Positions 1-8,513 are shown, numbered from the stretch's first letter. The stretch is DNA of 64,000 nt from Paracoccus mutanolyticus (GCF_003285265.1 NZ_CP030239.1:1818501-1882500), one strand, 5' to 3'. Notes: generated by a model not told the origin, from the letters alone. Program-made: numbers and translations.

Positions 1-8
1 TTGCAGGA

Positions 9-260
9 TCAGGGGTCGGATTTCAGCCGCACGCCGCGCCCGCCCGAGGGGCTGGGGACGCCGTCGCCGATCAGTTCGATACCGGCGGCATTGAGCGCCT
101 CGACCACGCGGGTCAGGCTTTCGACGACGCCGCGGACATTGCCGTCGCTGGCCTCCATCCGCTGGATGGTGGGGACGGACAGGCCCGCCATCTCGGCCAG
201 CTGCTTCTGGTCGATGCCCAGCAGGGCGCGGGCCGCGCGCATCTGCGCCGATGTCATCAT
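9..260 (-). CDS. Xre/Cro-type helix-turn-helix regulator, 83 aa
   Basis: Small DNA-binding protein that is almost all HTH: residues about 5-60 form the Xre fold, with LAEMAGLSVPTIQRME as turn plus recognition helix. No ligand or dimerisation domain follows, only a short Gly/Arg-rich tail. A second Met one codon downstream is an equally good start. It lies downstream of the TonB receptor on the same strand, separated from it by a terminator, so it is probably transcribed alone. Its target is unknown; proteins of this size are often repressors or antitoxins, but no toxin gene is visible here. Confidence 0.75.
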   Translation of the reverse strand: MMTSAQMRAARALLGIDQKQLAEMAGLSVPTIQRMEASDGNVRGVVESLTRVVEALNAAGIELIGDGVPSPSGGRGVRLKSDP

Positions 261-335
261 GGCTGATTCCCGAACCTTGATGATGCATGTCTAGCATGGT
301 GATTATGATATTTCAAACATCACCTCCGGGACATG

Positions 336-362
336 AAAAAGGCCCCCGCTCGCGGGGGCCTT
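336..362 (-). terminator. Rho-independent terminator of the TonB-receptor gene
   Basis: GGCCCCCG (341-348) pairs with CGGGGGCC (353-360) across a 4-nt loop. On the minus strand the stem is followed by five T (plus-strand A 336-340). It sits 20-odd bases past the receptor stop codon. Confidence 0.85.
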
Positions 363-382
363 CTGGTGGTGGACCGGGTGGA

Positions 383-2397
383 TCAGAAGTCCATCGTCAG
401 GCTCAAGGTGACGGTGCGGCCGGGGGCGTAAAGCGGCTGCACGCCGCGCGCGTCAAACTGCACATAGCTGGAGCGTTCGGAGTAGGTCCGGTCGAAGACG
501 TTATCGATGCCCAGATGCACCACGACGTTTTCGTAGTTCTGGGGCCGCCATTCGCCGTAAAGGTTCAGGACCGTATAGCTGGGCGCGTCCGAGAACCCGG
601 CCTCGGTCAGGTAGTCGCCCGACAGCTTGTTGGCCCATTCCACCGTCGCGCCGACCTTGGCGTTGTATTGTGCAATCTCCTGGTCGACATACAGGGTGGC
701 GACCTGGCCGACCGGCACCGCCGTGCCGCCGTTGGGCAGCCTGTCTTCGCCGCCCTGGGTCACGTCCGCCTTGGTGAAGCTGCCGCCGACGCGGCCGCTG
801 CCCCAGCTGTAGGCGCCTTGCAGGGTAAAGCCCTTGCTGCGGTATTCCTCGACATTGCCCAGATAGGGCGCGCTTTCATCCTCGGGGAACACCAACTCGC
901 CCATGTCCTTCAGCCGGGTGTCGAAGAAGGTCAGGTTGCCGGACCAGTTGCCCCGGTCGGCGTTCAGGCCCAGCTTGATGTTGCGGGCGCTGGAGGTCTC
1001 GTAATCGTCGGCGACGTAAAGGTCCGAGCTGCGCGCGTGCAGCAGCGCGTATTCGCCGAAGGTGTAGCCCAGCCAGGTATGCGAGGCGCCGGCAAAGACC
1101 TCGAAGCCCTCGGCGAACTCATACGAGACCGTGCCGTTCACGCTGGCCCCGGTGTCCGAGTGGCGGTTGCCGTTGAAGTCGGTATAGCGGTGGTGGTCCA
1201 GCCGCAGGCCGGTCGACAGGTCGATGCCGTTGTCGAATTCGAAGCGGCCCTGGACGAAGGCGCCGATCTGCATCGTGTCCATGGTCCAGTAGCGACGATC
1301 GGTGTCGCCGTAGTTGTCGATGTCGTAATCGTCATAGGCCCAGTCGACGCCCGCGGTGATCTTGCCTTGGCCCAGCGTGTAGGTGTTCTGCAGCTTGCCG
1401 CCGATGGTCTGGTTTTCCAGGTTCATGTCGCCGTTGATCGGGCGAACGCCCGTGCATCGTGCGGGCGCTCGTACTTGTTGCGGCTGAGCAAAGACCATCG
1501 CATCGGGGCCCAAGCGTCGGTGGGTGCGGTCGAGCTGTATTTCAGCGTCAGCGTATCGCGCGAGACCTTCAGCGGATAGACGCCGCGATCCACTGGCCGG
1601 GTCGGGCTGACAGGATACAGGTCCATGTTCATCTTGATGGTGCGGTCGCCATCGTCCTCGGTATGGTCATAGGCCAGTTCGACACGCCGGCCGTCCTGTT
1701 CGTAGCCCAGCTTGACCAGGCCGCCGCGCAGGGCAGGTTCGGTCCCGTCCATCTCGAGCCCGTTGCCGGCCTCGTAGTTCTTGCCGTCGGTGCCGTGGAT
1801 CATCGCGAACCAGTCGAAGCCCTCGTAAAGGCCATAGCCCGCCAGTGAGCCCGAGACGCCGCGCCCGTTCGTGCCCCAGGACAGGGCCGCGCGACCGCCC
1901 TGCGTGCGCCCGTCGGTCAGAAGGTCGCGCGCGCCCACGGTTTCATAGCGCACCGCACCGGCGGCGGCGCCGAAACCGGCATCGGCGGCGGCGGCGCCGG
2001 CCTCGACCTCGACCGACTTCAGGAAGGCCGGGTCGATCACATTCGATCCGGTGTGGTGCCAGCTGGTCGGGCCCTGCGGCACGCCATCGACGCTGACCGC
2101 CAGGTTCGACTGCTCCAGCCCAAAGACGTGGATGCGCTTGGACGGGCCCGCGCCGCCCGAGACGGTGATCGCCGAATCGCGGGAAAACAGTTCGGACACG
2201 TCCGCCGGCTGCAGGATTTCCAGATCCTCGGCGGTGACGCTGATGCCGCCGGTCGCCTCGACGTTCTCCTGCCCGTCCGCAACCAGCGTCAGGGGCTGCA
2301 GGGTGATCGCTTCGGCCGGAGTTTCCTGTGCGGAAAGCGCTGTGCCCAAGGCAAGCGAAGAGACGCTCGCCAATGCAAGAATGCGGCGAAATTTCAT
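383..2397 (-). CDS. TonB-dependent outer-membrane receptor (one frameshift)
   Basis: Outer-membrane beta-barrel importer energised by TonB, about 671 residues once repaired. Seen: signal peptide (ends ALSAQ), TonB-dependent plug from about residue 45 with [17 protein letters not shown] and a [10 protein letters not shown] segment, a long barrel, and the terminal SLTMDF typical of barrel insertion. Two frames join at plus-strand 1449-1451: adding one base to that CCC run gives a continuous protein (..[14 protein letters not shown]..). The missing base looks like an error rather than decay because both halves are well conserved. Ligand unproven; a siderophore or haem is the usual choice for this plug type, and no transporter lies next to it. 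A strong-looking promoter precedes it. Confidence 0.85.
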
Positions 2398-2431
2398 GGG
2401 TTTGCCTGTGTCTAAGTTCCGTTCGCGGCGA

Positions 2432-2459
2432 ATTATAGAAAGGCCGGGTATTATGACAA
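2432..2459 (-). promoter_or_regulatory. Sigma70-type promoter of the TonB receptor
   Basis: On the minus strand TTGTCA (2454-2459) and a perfect TATAAT (2432-2437) are 16 bases apart, about 35 bases before the ATG. Just upstream, TATTTT occurs twice (2461-2466 and 2474-2479) in an AT-rich patch that stands out from the GC-rich surroundings and could bind an iron or haem regulator. The rest of 2398-2638 holds no gene that I can see. Confidence 0.6.
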
Positions 2460-2638
2460 GTATTTTACTAAGGTATTTTGGTTTTGTCTGCGTGGACGCT
2501 GCCCCCCTGTTGCGCCGATGCCGCAGTTGTCGCCATTTCCGTCAGCCGGGGAACGTGACGGCGTGCCGAATCGGGGGCTGGCGCGGCGTGCGGCTTTGGG
2601 GTTAAGCCTCGGCATCGCCAATCCAGCCCGGGGGCTTC

Positions 2639-3253
2639 ATGAGCATCCATCTTTATCAGAACGACCTGCCCGAGGATCTGGACCTGGGCCCGGTCGTCGC
2701 CATCGACACCGAGACGATGGGCCTGGACGCACGCCGCGACCGGCTGTGCCTGGTGCAGCTGTCCTCGGGCGACGGAGAGGCGCATCTGGTCCAGATCGCG
2801 CGCGGCCAGCGCAGCGCGCCGAACCTGTGCCGGATGCTGACCGACCCCCAGGTGCTGAAGCTGTTCCATTTCGGCCGCTTCGACATTGCCGCGCTCGAGG
2901 CAGCCTTCGGCGTCGTCACCGCCCCGGTCTGGTGCACCAAGATCGCCAGCAAGATGATCCGCACCTTCACCGACCGGCACGGGCTGAAGTATCTGCTGAG
3001 CGAACTGGTCGGCGTCGATGTCTCGAAACAGCAGCAGACCAGCGACTGGGGCGCGGCCGAGCTGACGGACGCCCAGCTGGAATACGCGGCCTCGGACGTG
3101 CTGTATCTGCACCGGCTGAAGGCCGAACTGGAAAAGCGTCTGGAACGCGAGGGCCGCACCGGCCTCGCGCAGGCCTGTTTCGATTTCCTGCCCGCCCGTG
3201 CCCATCTGGACCTGATGGGCTGGGGGGATGAAAACGACATCTTCCACCACTAG
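2639..3253 (+). CDS. rnd: Ribonuclease D, short form
   Basis: 3'-5' exoribonuclease of the DEDDy family that trims tRNA 3' ends. 204 residues: the exonuclease domain fills the protein and the HRDC domains of the enterobacterial enzyme are absent, as is usual for the short alphaproteobacterial form. Visible catalytic motifs: Exo I VAIDTETMGL (Asp, Glu), Exo II FHFGRFDIAAL (Asp) and Exo III YAASDVLYL (Tyr, Asp). The start is the ATG at 2639. The stop codon directly abuts the ATG of kdsD, so the two are translationally coupled. First gene of the block that runs through lptB. Confidence 0.92.
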   Translation: MSIHLYQNDLPEDLDLGPVVAIDTETMGLDARRDRLCLVQLSSGDGEAHLVQIARGQRSAPNLCRMLTDPQVLKLFHFGRFDIAALEAAFGVVTAPVWCTKIASKMIRTFTDRHGLKYLLSELVGVDVSKQQQTSDWGAAELTDAQLEYAASDVLYLHRLKAELEKRLEREGRTGLAQACFDFLPARAHLDLMGWGDENDIFHH

Positions 3254-4207
3254 ATGACCGCCATGAGCGCCTATCTCGACACCGCCCGCCGGGTGATCCG
3301 AACCGAAATCGACGGGCTTCAGGCCCTGGCCGCGGGGCTGGACGACAGCTTCGACCGTGCCATCGAAATCATCCTGGCGGCGCGGGGGCGGGTCGTCGTC
3401 TCGGGCATGGGCAAGTCGGGCCATGTCGGGCGCAAGATCGCGGCGACGCTCGCCTCGACCGGGACGCCCGCACAATTCGTCCATCCGGGAGAGGCGAGCC
3501 ACGGCGACCTGGGCATGGTCACCGAAAACGACGTGGCGCTGGTCCTGTCCAATTCCGGCGAGACGCCCGAACTGGCCGACCTGATCGCCCACACCCGGCG
3601 CTTTTCCATCCCGCTGATCGGGGTCGCCTCGCGCCCCGGATCGACCCTGCTGCGGCAGTCCGACGTGGCGCTGGTCCTGCCCGCCGCGCCCGAGGCCTGC
3701 GGATCGGGGATCGTGCCGACCACCTCGACCACCATGACCATGGCGCTTGGCGACGCGCTGGCCATCGCGCTGATGGAGCACCGCAAGTTCACGCCGGAAC
3801 ATTTCCGCACCTTCCATCCCGGCGGCAAGCTGGGGGCCAAGCTGTCGCGCGTGGGCGACCTGATGCACCGCGACATTCCCCTGGTCGCCGAAGGCGCGCC
3901 CATGTCCGAGGCCCTGCTGGTCATCAGCCAGAAAGGCTTTGGCGTGACCGGCGTCACCGATGCGCAGGGCGCGCTTTCGGGCATCATCACCGACGGCGAC
4001 CTGCGGCGGCACATGCAGGGGCTGCTGGACCTGCGGGCCGAACAGGTGATGACGCGGGGCCCGCGCACCATCTCGCCCGACAAGCTGGCTGAAGAGGCGC
4101 TGGCGCAGATGCAGGACCGCAAGATCACCAGCCTGTTCGCGGTCGAGGGCGACCGTCCCGTCGGGCTGCTGCACATCCACGACTTCCTGCGCACCGGGAT
4201 GGTCTAG
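3254..4207 (+). CDS. kdsD: D-arabinose 5-phosphate isomerase
   Basis: Converts ribulose 5-phosphate to arabinose 5-phosphate, the first step to the Kdo of lipopolysaccharide. 317 residues: SIS sugar-isomerase domain at about 30-175 (VVSGMGKSGHVGRKIAATLAS, SNSGETPEL) and two CBS domains at about 200-317. Starts on the base after the rnd stop; an internal ATG at 3263 is a possible alternative. Followed after 3 bases by lptC, so Kdo supply and LPS export are encoded in one transcription unit. Confidence 0.93.
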   Translation: MTAMSAYLDTARRVIRTEIDGLQALAAGLDDSFDRAIEIILAARGRVVVSGMGKSGHVGRKIAATLASTGTPAQFVHPGEASHGDLGMVTENDVALVLSNSGETPELADLIAHTRRFSIPLIGVASRPGSTLLRQSDVALVLPAAPEACGSGIVPTTSTTMTMALGDALAIALMEHRKFTPEHFRTFHPGGKLGAKLSRVGDLMHRDIPLVAEGAPMSEALLVISQKGFGVTGVTDAQGALSGIITDGDLRRHMQGLLDLRAEQVMTRGPRTISPDKLAEEALAQMQDRKITSLFAVEGDRPVGLLHIHDFLRTGMV

Positions 4208-4210
4208 GCC

Positions 4211-4789
4211 ATGCTGCGGTCGCGCATCGTGGCCTGGCTGCGGGTGATCCTGCCCCTGACGGCGCTGGGGCTTTTGTCGGTGCTGTTCCTGCTGGGGCGC
4301 GGGCCCGAGCCGGACGCGACCATCCCCTATGCCACGGTCGATCCGCAGGACCTGGCCGAACGGCAGGCGATCACCAATCCGACCTATACCGGCGTCACCA
4401 GCAGCGGGGCGCAGCTGACCATCTCGGGGAACGAGGCGGTGCCGGGGCCGGAACGCGGTGACGGAAGCCTCAGCAATGTGCGCATGACGCTGCGCGCGGC
4501 GGACGGGCGGGCGGCCGACGTGACGGCGGGGACGGCGCAATTCGTCGACGGCACCGCGACCCTGTCCGACGGGGTGCGGCTGACCACGGCCGACGGCTGG
4601 GTGGTGACCGCGCCCGAGTTCCGCGCCCTGACCGGCGAGGGGGTGGTCAGCGCCGACCGGCAGGTCGATGTCCGCGCGCCCTTTGGCGATCTGACCGCCG
4701 GCGCCATGGAATTGCGCCCGCAATCACCGGGCAAGGCCGATCACGTTCTTGATTTGAAGGGCGGAGTCCGGTTGATATACCGCCCATGA
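4211..4789 (+). CDS. lptC: LPS export protein LptC
   Basis: Inner-membrane anchored periplasmic subunit that passes LPS from LptBFG to LptA. 192 residues with one N-terminal membrane segment (VILPLTALGLLSVLFLL, about 11-28) and a beta-rich periplasmic domain. Sequence conservation in LptC is low, so the call rests on size, topology and position between kdsD and lptA. Preceded by kdsD with a 3-base gap. Confidence 0.85.
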   Translation: MLRSRIVAWLRVILPLTALGLLSVLFLLGRGPEPDATIPYATVDPQDLAERQAITNPTYTGVTSSGAQLTISGNEAVPGPERGDGSLSNVRMTLRAADGRAADVTAGTAQFVDGTATLSDGVRLTTADGWVVTAPEFRALTGEGVVSADRQVDVRAPFGDLTAGAMELRPQSPGKADHVLDLKGGVRLIYRP

Positions 4790-4836
4790 CCGCGGCACCC
4801 CGGCCGGGGCGCCCTGCGGCAGAAAGGATTCGCGCG

Positions 4837-5319
4837 ATGACCCGGCTTGGCCTGCTGCCTCTTATCCTTTGGCTTGCGCTGGGGCAGGCGGCGCTGGCGC
4901 AAAGCAGCGGCTTTGGCAATGCCCAGGACGTCAAGCAGCCGGTCGAGGTGACGGCCGACCAGTTGCAGGTGGACCAGCGTACGGGCCTTGCGGTCTTTAC
5001 CGGCAACGTGCTGATCGGCCAGGGCGGGATGCGGCTGTCGGCCGACAAGGTGACCGTGACCTATGCCCAGGGCAATGCGCAGCGCATCAGCGCGCTCAAG
5101 GCCGAAGGCAACGTGACCCTGTCCAGCGGTAGCGACGCGGCCGAGGCCCGGACCGCCGACTACAATGTCGAGCGCGGCACCGTCATCCTGACCGGCGACG
5201 TGCTGCTGACCCAGGGCGCCAATGTGCTGGCGGGCCAGACCGTGACGGTCGACCTGGCCACCGGCACCGCGCAGGCCCAGGGCCGGGTGCGCAGCGTCCT
5301 GCAACCGGAGAGCCAGTGA
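4837..5319 (+). CDS. lptA: LPS transport periplasmic protein LptA
   Basis: Periplasmic bridge protein of the Lpt system (OstA-like fold). I chose the ATG at 4837 because it starts a clean signal peptide (MTRLGLLPLILWLALGQAAL, cleaved after ALA-Q) and has AGAAAGGA at 4821-4828; an upstream ATG at 4786 overlaps the lptC stop but would put a charged leader before the signal. The mature part shows the repeated beta motif (VTADQLQVDQRTGLAVFTGN, LSADKVTVTY, ILTGDVLLTQG). The stop overlaps the lptB start by one base. Confidence 0.9.
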   Translation: MTRLGLLPLILWLALGQAALAQSSGFGNAQDVKQPVEVTADQLQVDQRTGLAVFTGNVLIGQGGMRLSADKVTVTYAQGNAQRISALKAEGNVTLSSGSDAAEARTADYNVERGTVILTGDVLLTQGANVLAGQTVTVDLATGTAQAQGRVRSVLQPESQ

Positions 5320-6056
5320 TGTCGGACCCCGTTCCCGCCGGCCTGCGCGTGCGCGGGCTGCGCAAATCCTATCGCAACCGGCCCGTCATCCGCGACGTGG
5401 CGCTGGGGCTGGACCGGGGCGAGGTGGTGGCGCTGCTGGGGCCGAACGGCTCGGGCAAGACGACCTGCTTTTACGCGTGGCCGGCCTGGTCGCACCCGAT
5501 TCGGGACGGTCAGATCGACGGCCGCGACGCCACGCGCCTGCCGATGTATCGCCGCGCGCAGATGGGCATCGGCTATCTGCCGCAGGAGATGTCGATCTTT
5601 CGCGGGCTGTCGGTCGAACAGAACATCCTGGCCGTGCTGGAACTGGTCTGCCGCGACGCCCACCACCGGCGCGAGCAGCTGGAAACCCTGCTGGGCGAGT
5701 TCTCGATCGAGCACCTGCGCAATGCCTCGGCCATGGCGCTGTCGGGGGGCGAACGGCGTCGGGTGGAAATCGCCCGCTGCCTGGCGGCCAATCCGTCCTA
5801 TCTGCTGCTGGACGAACCCTTCGCCGGCGTCGACCCCATCGCCGTGGGCGAAATCCGGGGCCTGGTCCACGACCTGAAAAGCCGGGGCATCGGCGTGCTC
5901 ATCACCGACCACAACGTGCGCGAGACGCTCGAGATCGTGGACCGCGCCTATATCCTGCACGACGGCCATGTGCTGAAATCGGGCACCACCGCCGAAATCG
6001 TGGACGATCCGCAGGTCCGGCGCGTCTATCTGGGCGAAACCTTCCGCATGAACTGA
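5319..6056 (+). CDS. lptB: LPS export ABC ATPase LptB (compensated indels)
   Basis: Cytoplasmic ATPase of the LptB2FG exporter, about 245 residues. Walker A GPNGSGKTT, signature LSGGERRR, Walker B YLLLDEPFAG and the H-loop in VLITDHNV are all present. Directly after Walker A the reading (FYAWPAWSHPIRDGQ) is foreign to the family; the +1 frame across the same bases gives MAGLVAPDSGR, which is the expected text. Three missing bases between about 5474 and 5515 restore the frame overall, so the ORF stays open but about 13 residues are wrong. An ATG at 5319 overlaps the lptA stop; a GTG three bases earlier is possible. Confidence 0.93.
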   Translation: MSDPVPAGLRVRGLRKSYRNRPVIRDVALGLDRGEVVALLGPNGSGKTTCFYAWPAWSHPIRDGQIDGRDATRLPMYRRAQMGIGYLPQEMSIFRGLSVEQNILAVLELVCRDAHHRREQLETLLGEFSIEHLRNASAMALSGGERRRVEIARCLAANPSYLLLDEPFAGVDPIAVGEIRGLVHDLKSRGIGVLITDHNVRETLEIVDRAYILHDGHVLKSGTTAEIVDDPQVRRVYLGETFRMN

Positions 6057-6100
6057 TGCGGCCTGGCGTCGCGGCAGGAAACCAGTTCCCCCGGCGCCGG

Positions 6101-6129
6101 TTGACAGAAGGGTCGCGCTGTCACCAAAT
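6101..6129 (+). promoter_or_regulatory. Possible promoter of hpf-ptsN
   Basis: TTGACA at 6101-6106 is a perfect -35 hexamer, but the best hexamer 17 bases on is only CCAAAT (6124-6129). It lies in the 150-base gap between lptB and hpf, where hpf is expected to have its own stress- or stationary-phase promoter. Confidence 0.3.
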
Positions 6130-6228
6130 GGATACAGGACGGGCAGCACGAACCCGCCCGACAACCCGGACGGCATCGCCGCGAGGGCGGCGTGACGTAA
6201 CGGCCGGACAATGAAAGGACGGACCAAC

Positions 6229-6804
6229 ATGCGCTATCAGATCAGCGGAAAACAGATCGACGTCGGGGATGCTCTCTCGACGCATGTAAAGACCCAGCTG
6301 GGCGAGACGATCGACAAGTATTCGCAGCGCCCCACCGATGCCACGGTCATCTTTTCGCGGAACGCGCATGAATTCATCTGCGACGCCGTCGTGCACCTGT
6401 CCACCGGCCTGAACGTCCAGGCCAAGGGCGCCTCGACCGAGATCTATGCCGCTTTCGAACAGTGCAAGGAACGGATGGACAAGCAGCTGCGCCGCTACAA
6501 GCGCCGGCTCAAGGATCACCACAAGGACCGGGTGGAGCCGGTTGCCTTCGAGGCTGCGGGAATGTATGTGCTGGCCGCCGACGAGGACGAATGGGAAACG
6601 CAGGACGATCGCCTGCAACCCATGATCATCGCCGAGATGGAGACGCGGGTTCCCACCCTGTCCGTCGGCGAGGCGGTGATGCAGATGGAGCTGGCGGGCA
6701 CGCCGCTTCTGGTGTTCCGCAACGAAAAGCACGGGGGCGTCAACGTGGTCCATCGGCGTGACGATGGCAACGTGGGCTGGATAGACCCCCGCAATCTGGG
6801 TTAG
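6229..6804 (+). CDS. hpf: Ribosome hibernation-promoting factor, long form
   Basis: Binds the 30S decoding region and drives 100S dimer formation when growth stops. 191 residues from the ATG at 6229 (AAAGGA at 6214-6219); an ATG at 6211 has no ribosome site. N-terminal HPF/YfiA domain at about 1-100 (MRYQISGKQIDVGDAL, AEIYAAFEQCKERMDKQLRR-like helix) and the C-terminal dimerisation domain at about 125-191 (LLVFRNEKHGGVNVVHRRDD). hpf followed by ptsN is the common proteobacterial order, though rpoN, often just upstream, is absent here. Confidence 0.93.
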   Translation: MRYQISGKQIDVGDALSTHVKTQLGETIDKYSQRPTDATVIFSRNAHEFICDAVVHLSTGLNVQAKGASTEIYAAFEQCKERMDKQLRRYKRRLKDHHKDRVEPVAFEAAGMYVLAADEDEWETQDDRLQPMIIAEMETRVPTLSVGEAVMQMELAGTPLLVFRNEKHGGVNVVHRRDDGNVGWIDPRNLG

Positions 6805-6822
6805 ACTGCAGGACGAGCAGTC
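6804..6822 (+). terminator. Small hairpin at the hpf stop codon
   Basis: GACTGC (6804-6809) and GCAGTC (6817-6822) form a 6-bp stem with a 7-nt loop, followed by TTGTTG. The stem starts on the last base of the hpf stop codon. Weak as a terminator; it may partly uncouple hpf from ptsN. Confidence 0.4.
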
Positions 6823-6836
6823 TTGTTGAACACGAT

Positions 6837-6864
6837 GTCCCGGTCATGTCGACATGGCCGGGAC
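6837..6864. repeat. 28-bp near-perfect palindrome between hpf and ptsN
   Basis: GTCCCGG (6837-6843) and CCGGGAC (6858-6864) enclose CATGTCGACATG, itself a palindrome. Only positions 6844/6857 fail to pair in DNA, and they form a G-U pair in RNA. It lies 20 bases before the ptsN ATG and could be an operator or an RNA processing stem. Confidence 0.7.
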
Positions 6865-6883
6865 TTGGATAATTTCGGGCGAT

Positions 6884-7348
6884 ATGCAGATCAGCGACAT
6901 CCTCTCTCCCGCCGCCGTGCGGACGATGACCCAGAGCACCAGCAAGAAGCGGTTGTTCCAGGAAATCGCCGAACAGGCTCGGGCCATCTATGGCGTCGAT
7001 GCCACCCATACCCTGGATGCGTTGCAGGAACGCGAATCGCTGGGTCCGACCGGGGTCGGCCACGGTGTGGCGCTGCCCCATGCCCGGCTGCACGGGCTGG
7101 ACCGGGTGGTGGGGCTTTTCCTGCGGCTCGAGAAGCCGCTGGACTTCGACGCGGTGGACCGCCAGCCGGTGGACCTGATCTTTGCTCTGCTCGCACCCAA
7201 GAATTCGGGCGTCGACCACCTCAAGGCACTGGCGCTGGTGTCGCGCACGCTGCGCGACAGCGAATTGCGCAGCAAGCTGAGGGCGAACGACGACCCGGTG
7301 GCGCTGCATGCGATGCTGTCCGCCGCCCCGGGCATCAAGGCCGCCTGA
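6884..7348 (+). CDS. ptsN: Nitrogen-regulatory phosphotransferase EIIA (PtsN)
   Basis: Phosphoryl acceptor of the regulatory PTS-Ntr chain (PtsP-PtsO-PtsN), which controls potassium transport and nitrogen/carbon balance rather than sugar uptake. 154 residues from the ATG at 6884; an in-frame ATG at 6854 lies inside the palindrome and is less likely. The phosphorylated histidine is in GVALPHARL. The fold is complete (SILSP-type start MQISDILSP, LLAPKNSGVDHLKALALVSR). Confidence 0.93.
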   Translation: MQISDILSPAAVRTMTQSTSKKRLFQEIAEQARAIYGVDATHTLDALQERESLGPTGVGHGVALPHARLHGLDRVVGLFLRLEKPLDFDAVDRQPVDLIFALLAPKNSGVDHLKALALVSRTLRDSELRSKLRANDDPVALHAMLSAAPGIKAA

Positions 7349-7403
7349 GGGGTGAAATCCTCGCCGCGATGCGCTATATTGGCCTTCCCTTGAGGGAGGG
7401 TTG

Positions 7404-7598
7404 ATGATGACCAGACATATCGCAGACAAGTCCCACGACGAAAGCGCCGGCCGCCTTCGGCACTATCTTCGCCACGAACGCGAGGAGGCGGTTCATCCCG
7501 CCATTCTGGCCCTGCGCGCCCGCCCGCGCGAGGCGGCGTTGCCCGCCAGCCGAGCGCGCAACCGAAATGCCCGCATCGAACGCGGGCATCGGGTCTAG
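7404..7598 (+). CDS. Small basic hypothetical protein, 64 aa
   Basis: Not recognised. Rich in Arg, His and Ala, with no membrane segment or signal. A good ribosome site (GAGGGAGG, 7392-7399) precedes tandem ATGs at 7404 and 7407; TTG at 7401 is also possible. Its last codons contain an 8-bp hairpin (ATGCCCGC at 7567-7574 with GCGGGCAT at 7582-7589), so the 3' end may equally be part of a structured RNA. It follows ptsN after 55 bases and converges on ilvE. Confidence 0.45.
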   Translation: MMTRHIADKSHDESAGRLRHYLRHEREEAVHPAILALRARPREAALPASRARNRNARIERGHRV

Positions 7599-7601
7599 GG
7601 C

Positions 7602-7637
7602 GATGGCCGGCTCCGCCAGGGCGCGGGGCCGGCCATC
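7602..7637. terminator. Bidirectional terminator-like hairpin between convergent genes
   Basis: A perfect 10-bp stem, GATGGCCGGC (7602-7611) with GCCGGCCATC (7628-7637), fills the gap between the small protein gene and ilvE, which converge here. No T run on either strand, so termination would need Rho or an unusual mechanism. Confidence 0.5.
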
Positions 7638-7640
7638 CCG

Positions 7641-8513
7641 TCAGGCGCGGACCAGCGCCTCATAGGTTTCGGCGATCTTGCGCGTGACCGGGCCGACCTG
7701 GAAATGCCAGTCCTCGCCGATCTGGGCCACGGGCGTCACCTCGGCTGCGGTGCCGGTCAGGAAGCACTCCTGGAACTCCTTGACCTCGTCGGGCGTGATG
7801 CGGCGTTCGTGGACGGTCACACCCTGATCCTTCAGCAGCTGCACGATGGTCTGGCGCGTGATGCCGTTCAGGAAGCGGTCGGCCAGGGGCGTGTGGACCT
7901 CGCCGTCCTTGACGAAGAAGACGTTGGCACCGGTCGCCTCGGCGACATAGCCCTCCCAGTCCATGAACAGCGCGTCCGAGCACCCCTTGGCCTCGGCCGC
8001 GTGCTTGGACATGGTGCAGATCATGTAAAGGCCGGCAGCCTTGGCGGCGGTCGGGATGGTTTCCGGGCTGGGCCGCTTCCACTTGGCGATGTCCAGTTTC
8101 GCGCCCTGCCATTTCGCGTCGCCGTAATAGCTGCCCCATTCCCAGGCCGCGACCGCCATGCGCACGGGGTTGCGCGCCGCCGAGACGCCCATGTCCGGGC
8201 CCGAGCCGCGCCACATCACCGCGCGGACATAGGCATCGGTGAAGCCGTTGGCGTTCAGCACCGCTTCCTTGGCGGCATCGATTTCCTCGGCGGTATAGGG
8301 CGATGCCATGTCCAGCAGCCGGGCCGATTCGATCAGCCGCAGCGAATGTTCATGGCCCTTGAAGATCTTGCCATTGTAGCACCGCTCGCCTTCGAACACC
8401 GAGCTTGCATAGTGCAGCGCATGGGTCAGGATGTGGACATTGGCTTCGCGCCAGTCCACCAGTTCGCCATCCATCCAGATTTTGCCGTCACGATCGTCGT
8501 AAGCGCCTGCCAT
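7641..8513 (-). CDS. ilvE: Branched-chain amino-acid aminotransferase
   Basis: PLP fold-IV enzyme that performs the last step of Leu, Ile and Val synthesis. 290 residues from the ATG at 8513, which has GGAGGGA just before it. The PLP lysine lies in PTAAKAAGLY. The phosphate-binding stretch (VAEATGANVFFV) and the closing LTGTAAEVTPV motif are present. Divergent from petP; the 134-base gap between them holds both promoters. Confidence 0.94.
   Translation of the reverse strand: MAGAYDDRDGKIWMDGELVDWREANVHILTHALHYASSVFEGERCYNGKIFKGHEHSLRLIESARLLDMASPYTAEEIDAAKEAVLNANGFTDAYVRAVMWRGSGPDMGVSAARNPVRMAVAAWEWGSYYGDAKWQGAKLDIAKWKRPSPETIPTAAKAAGLYMICTMSKHAAEAKGCSDALFMDWEGYVAEATGANVFFVKDGEVHTPLADRFLNGITRQTIVQLLKDQGVTVHERRITPDEVKEFQECFLTGTAAEVTPVAQIGEDWHFQVGPVTRKIAETYEALVRA

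Noticed and set aside
6057..6210. Sigma54 promoter or a degraded rpoN upstream of hpf
   Set aside because: rpoN often sits between lptB and hpf, but only about 150 bases are present; no GG-N10-GC element at the right place and no RpoN text in any frame.
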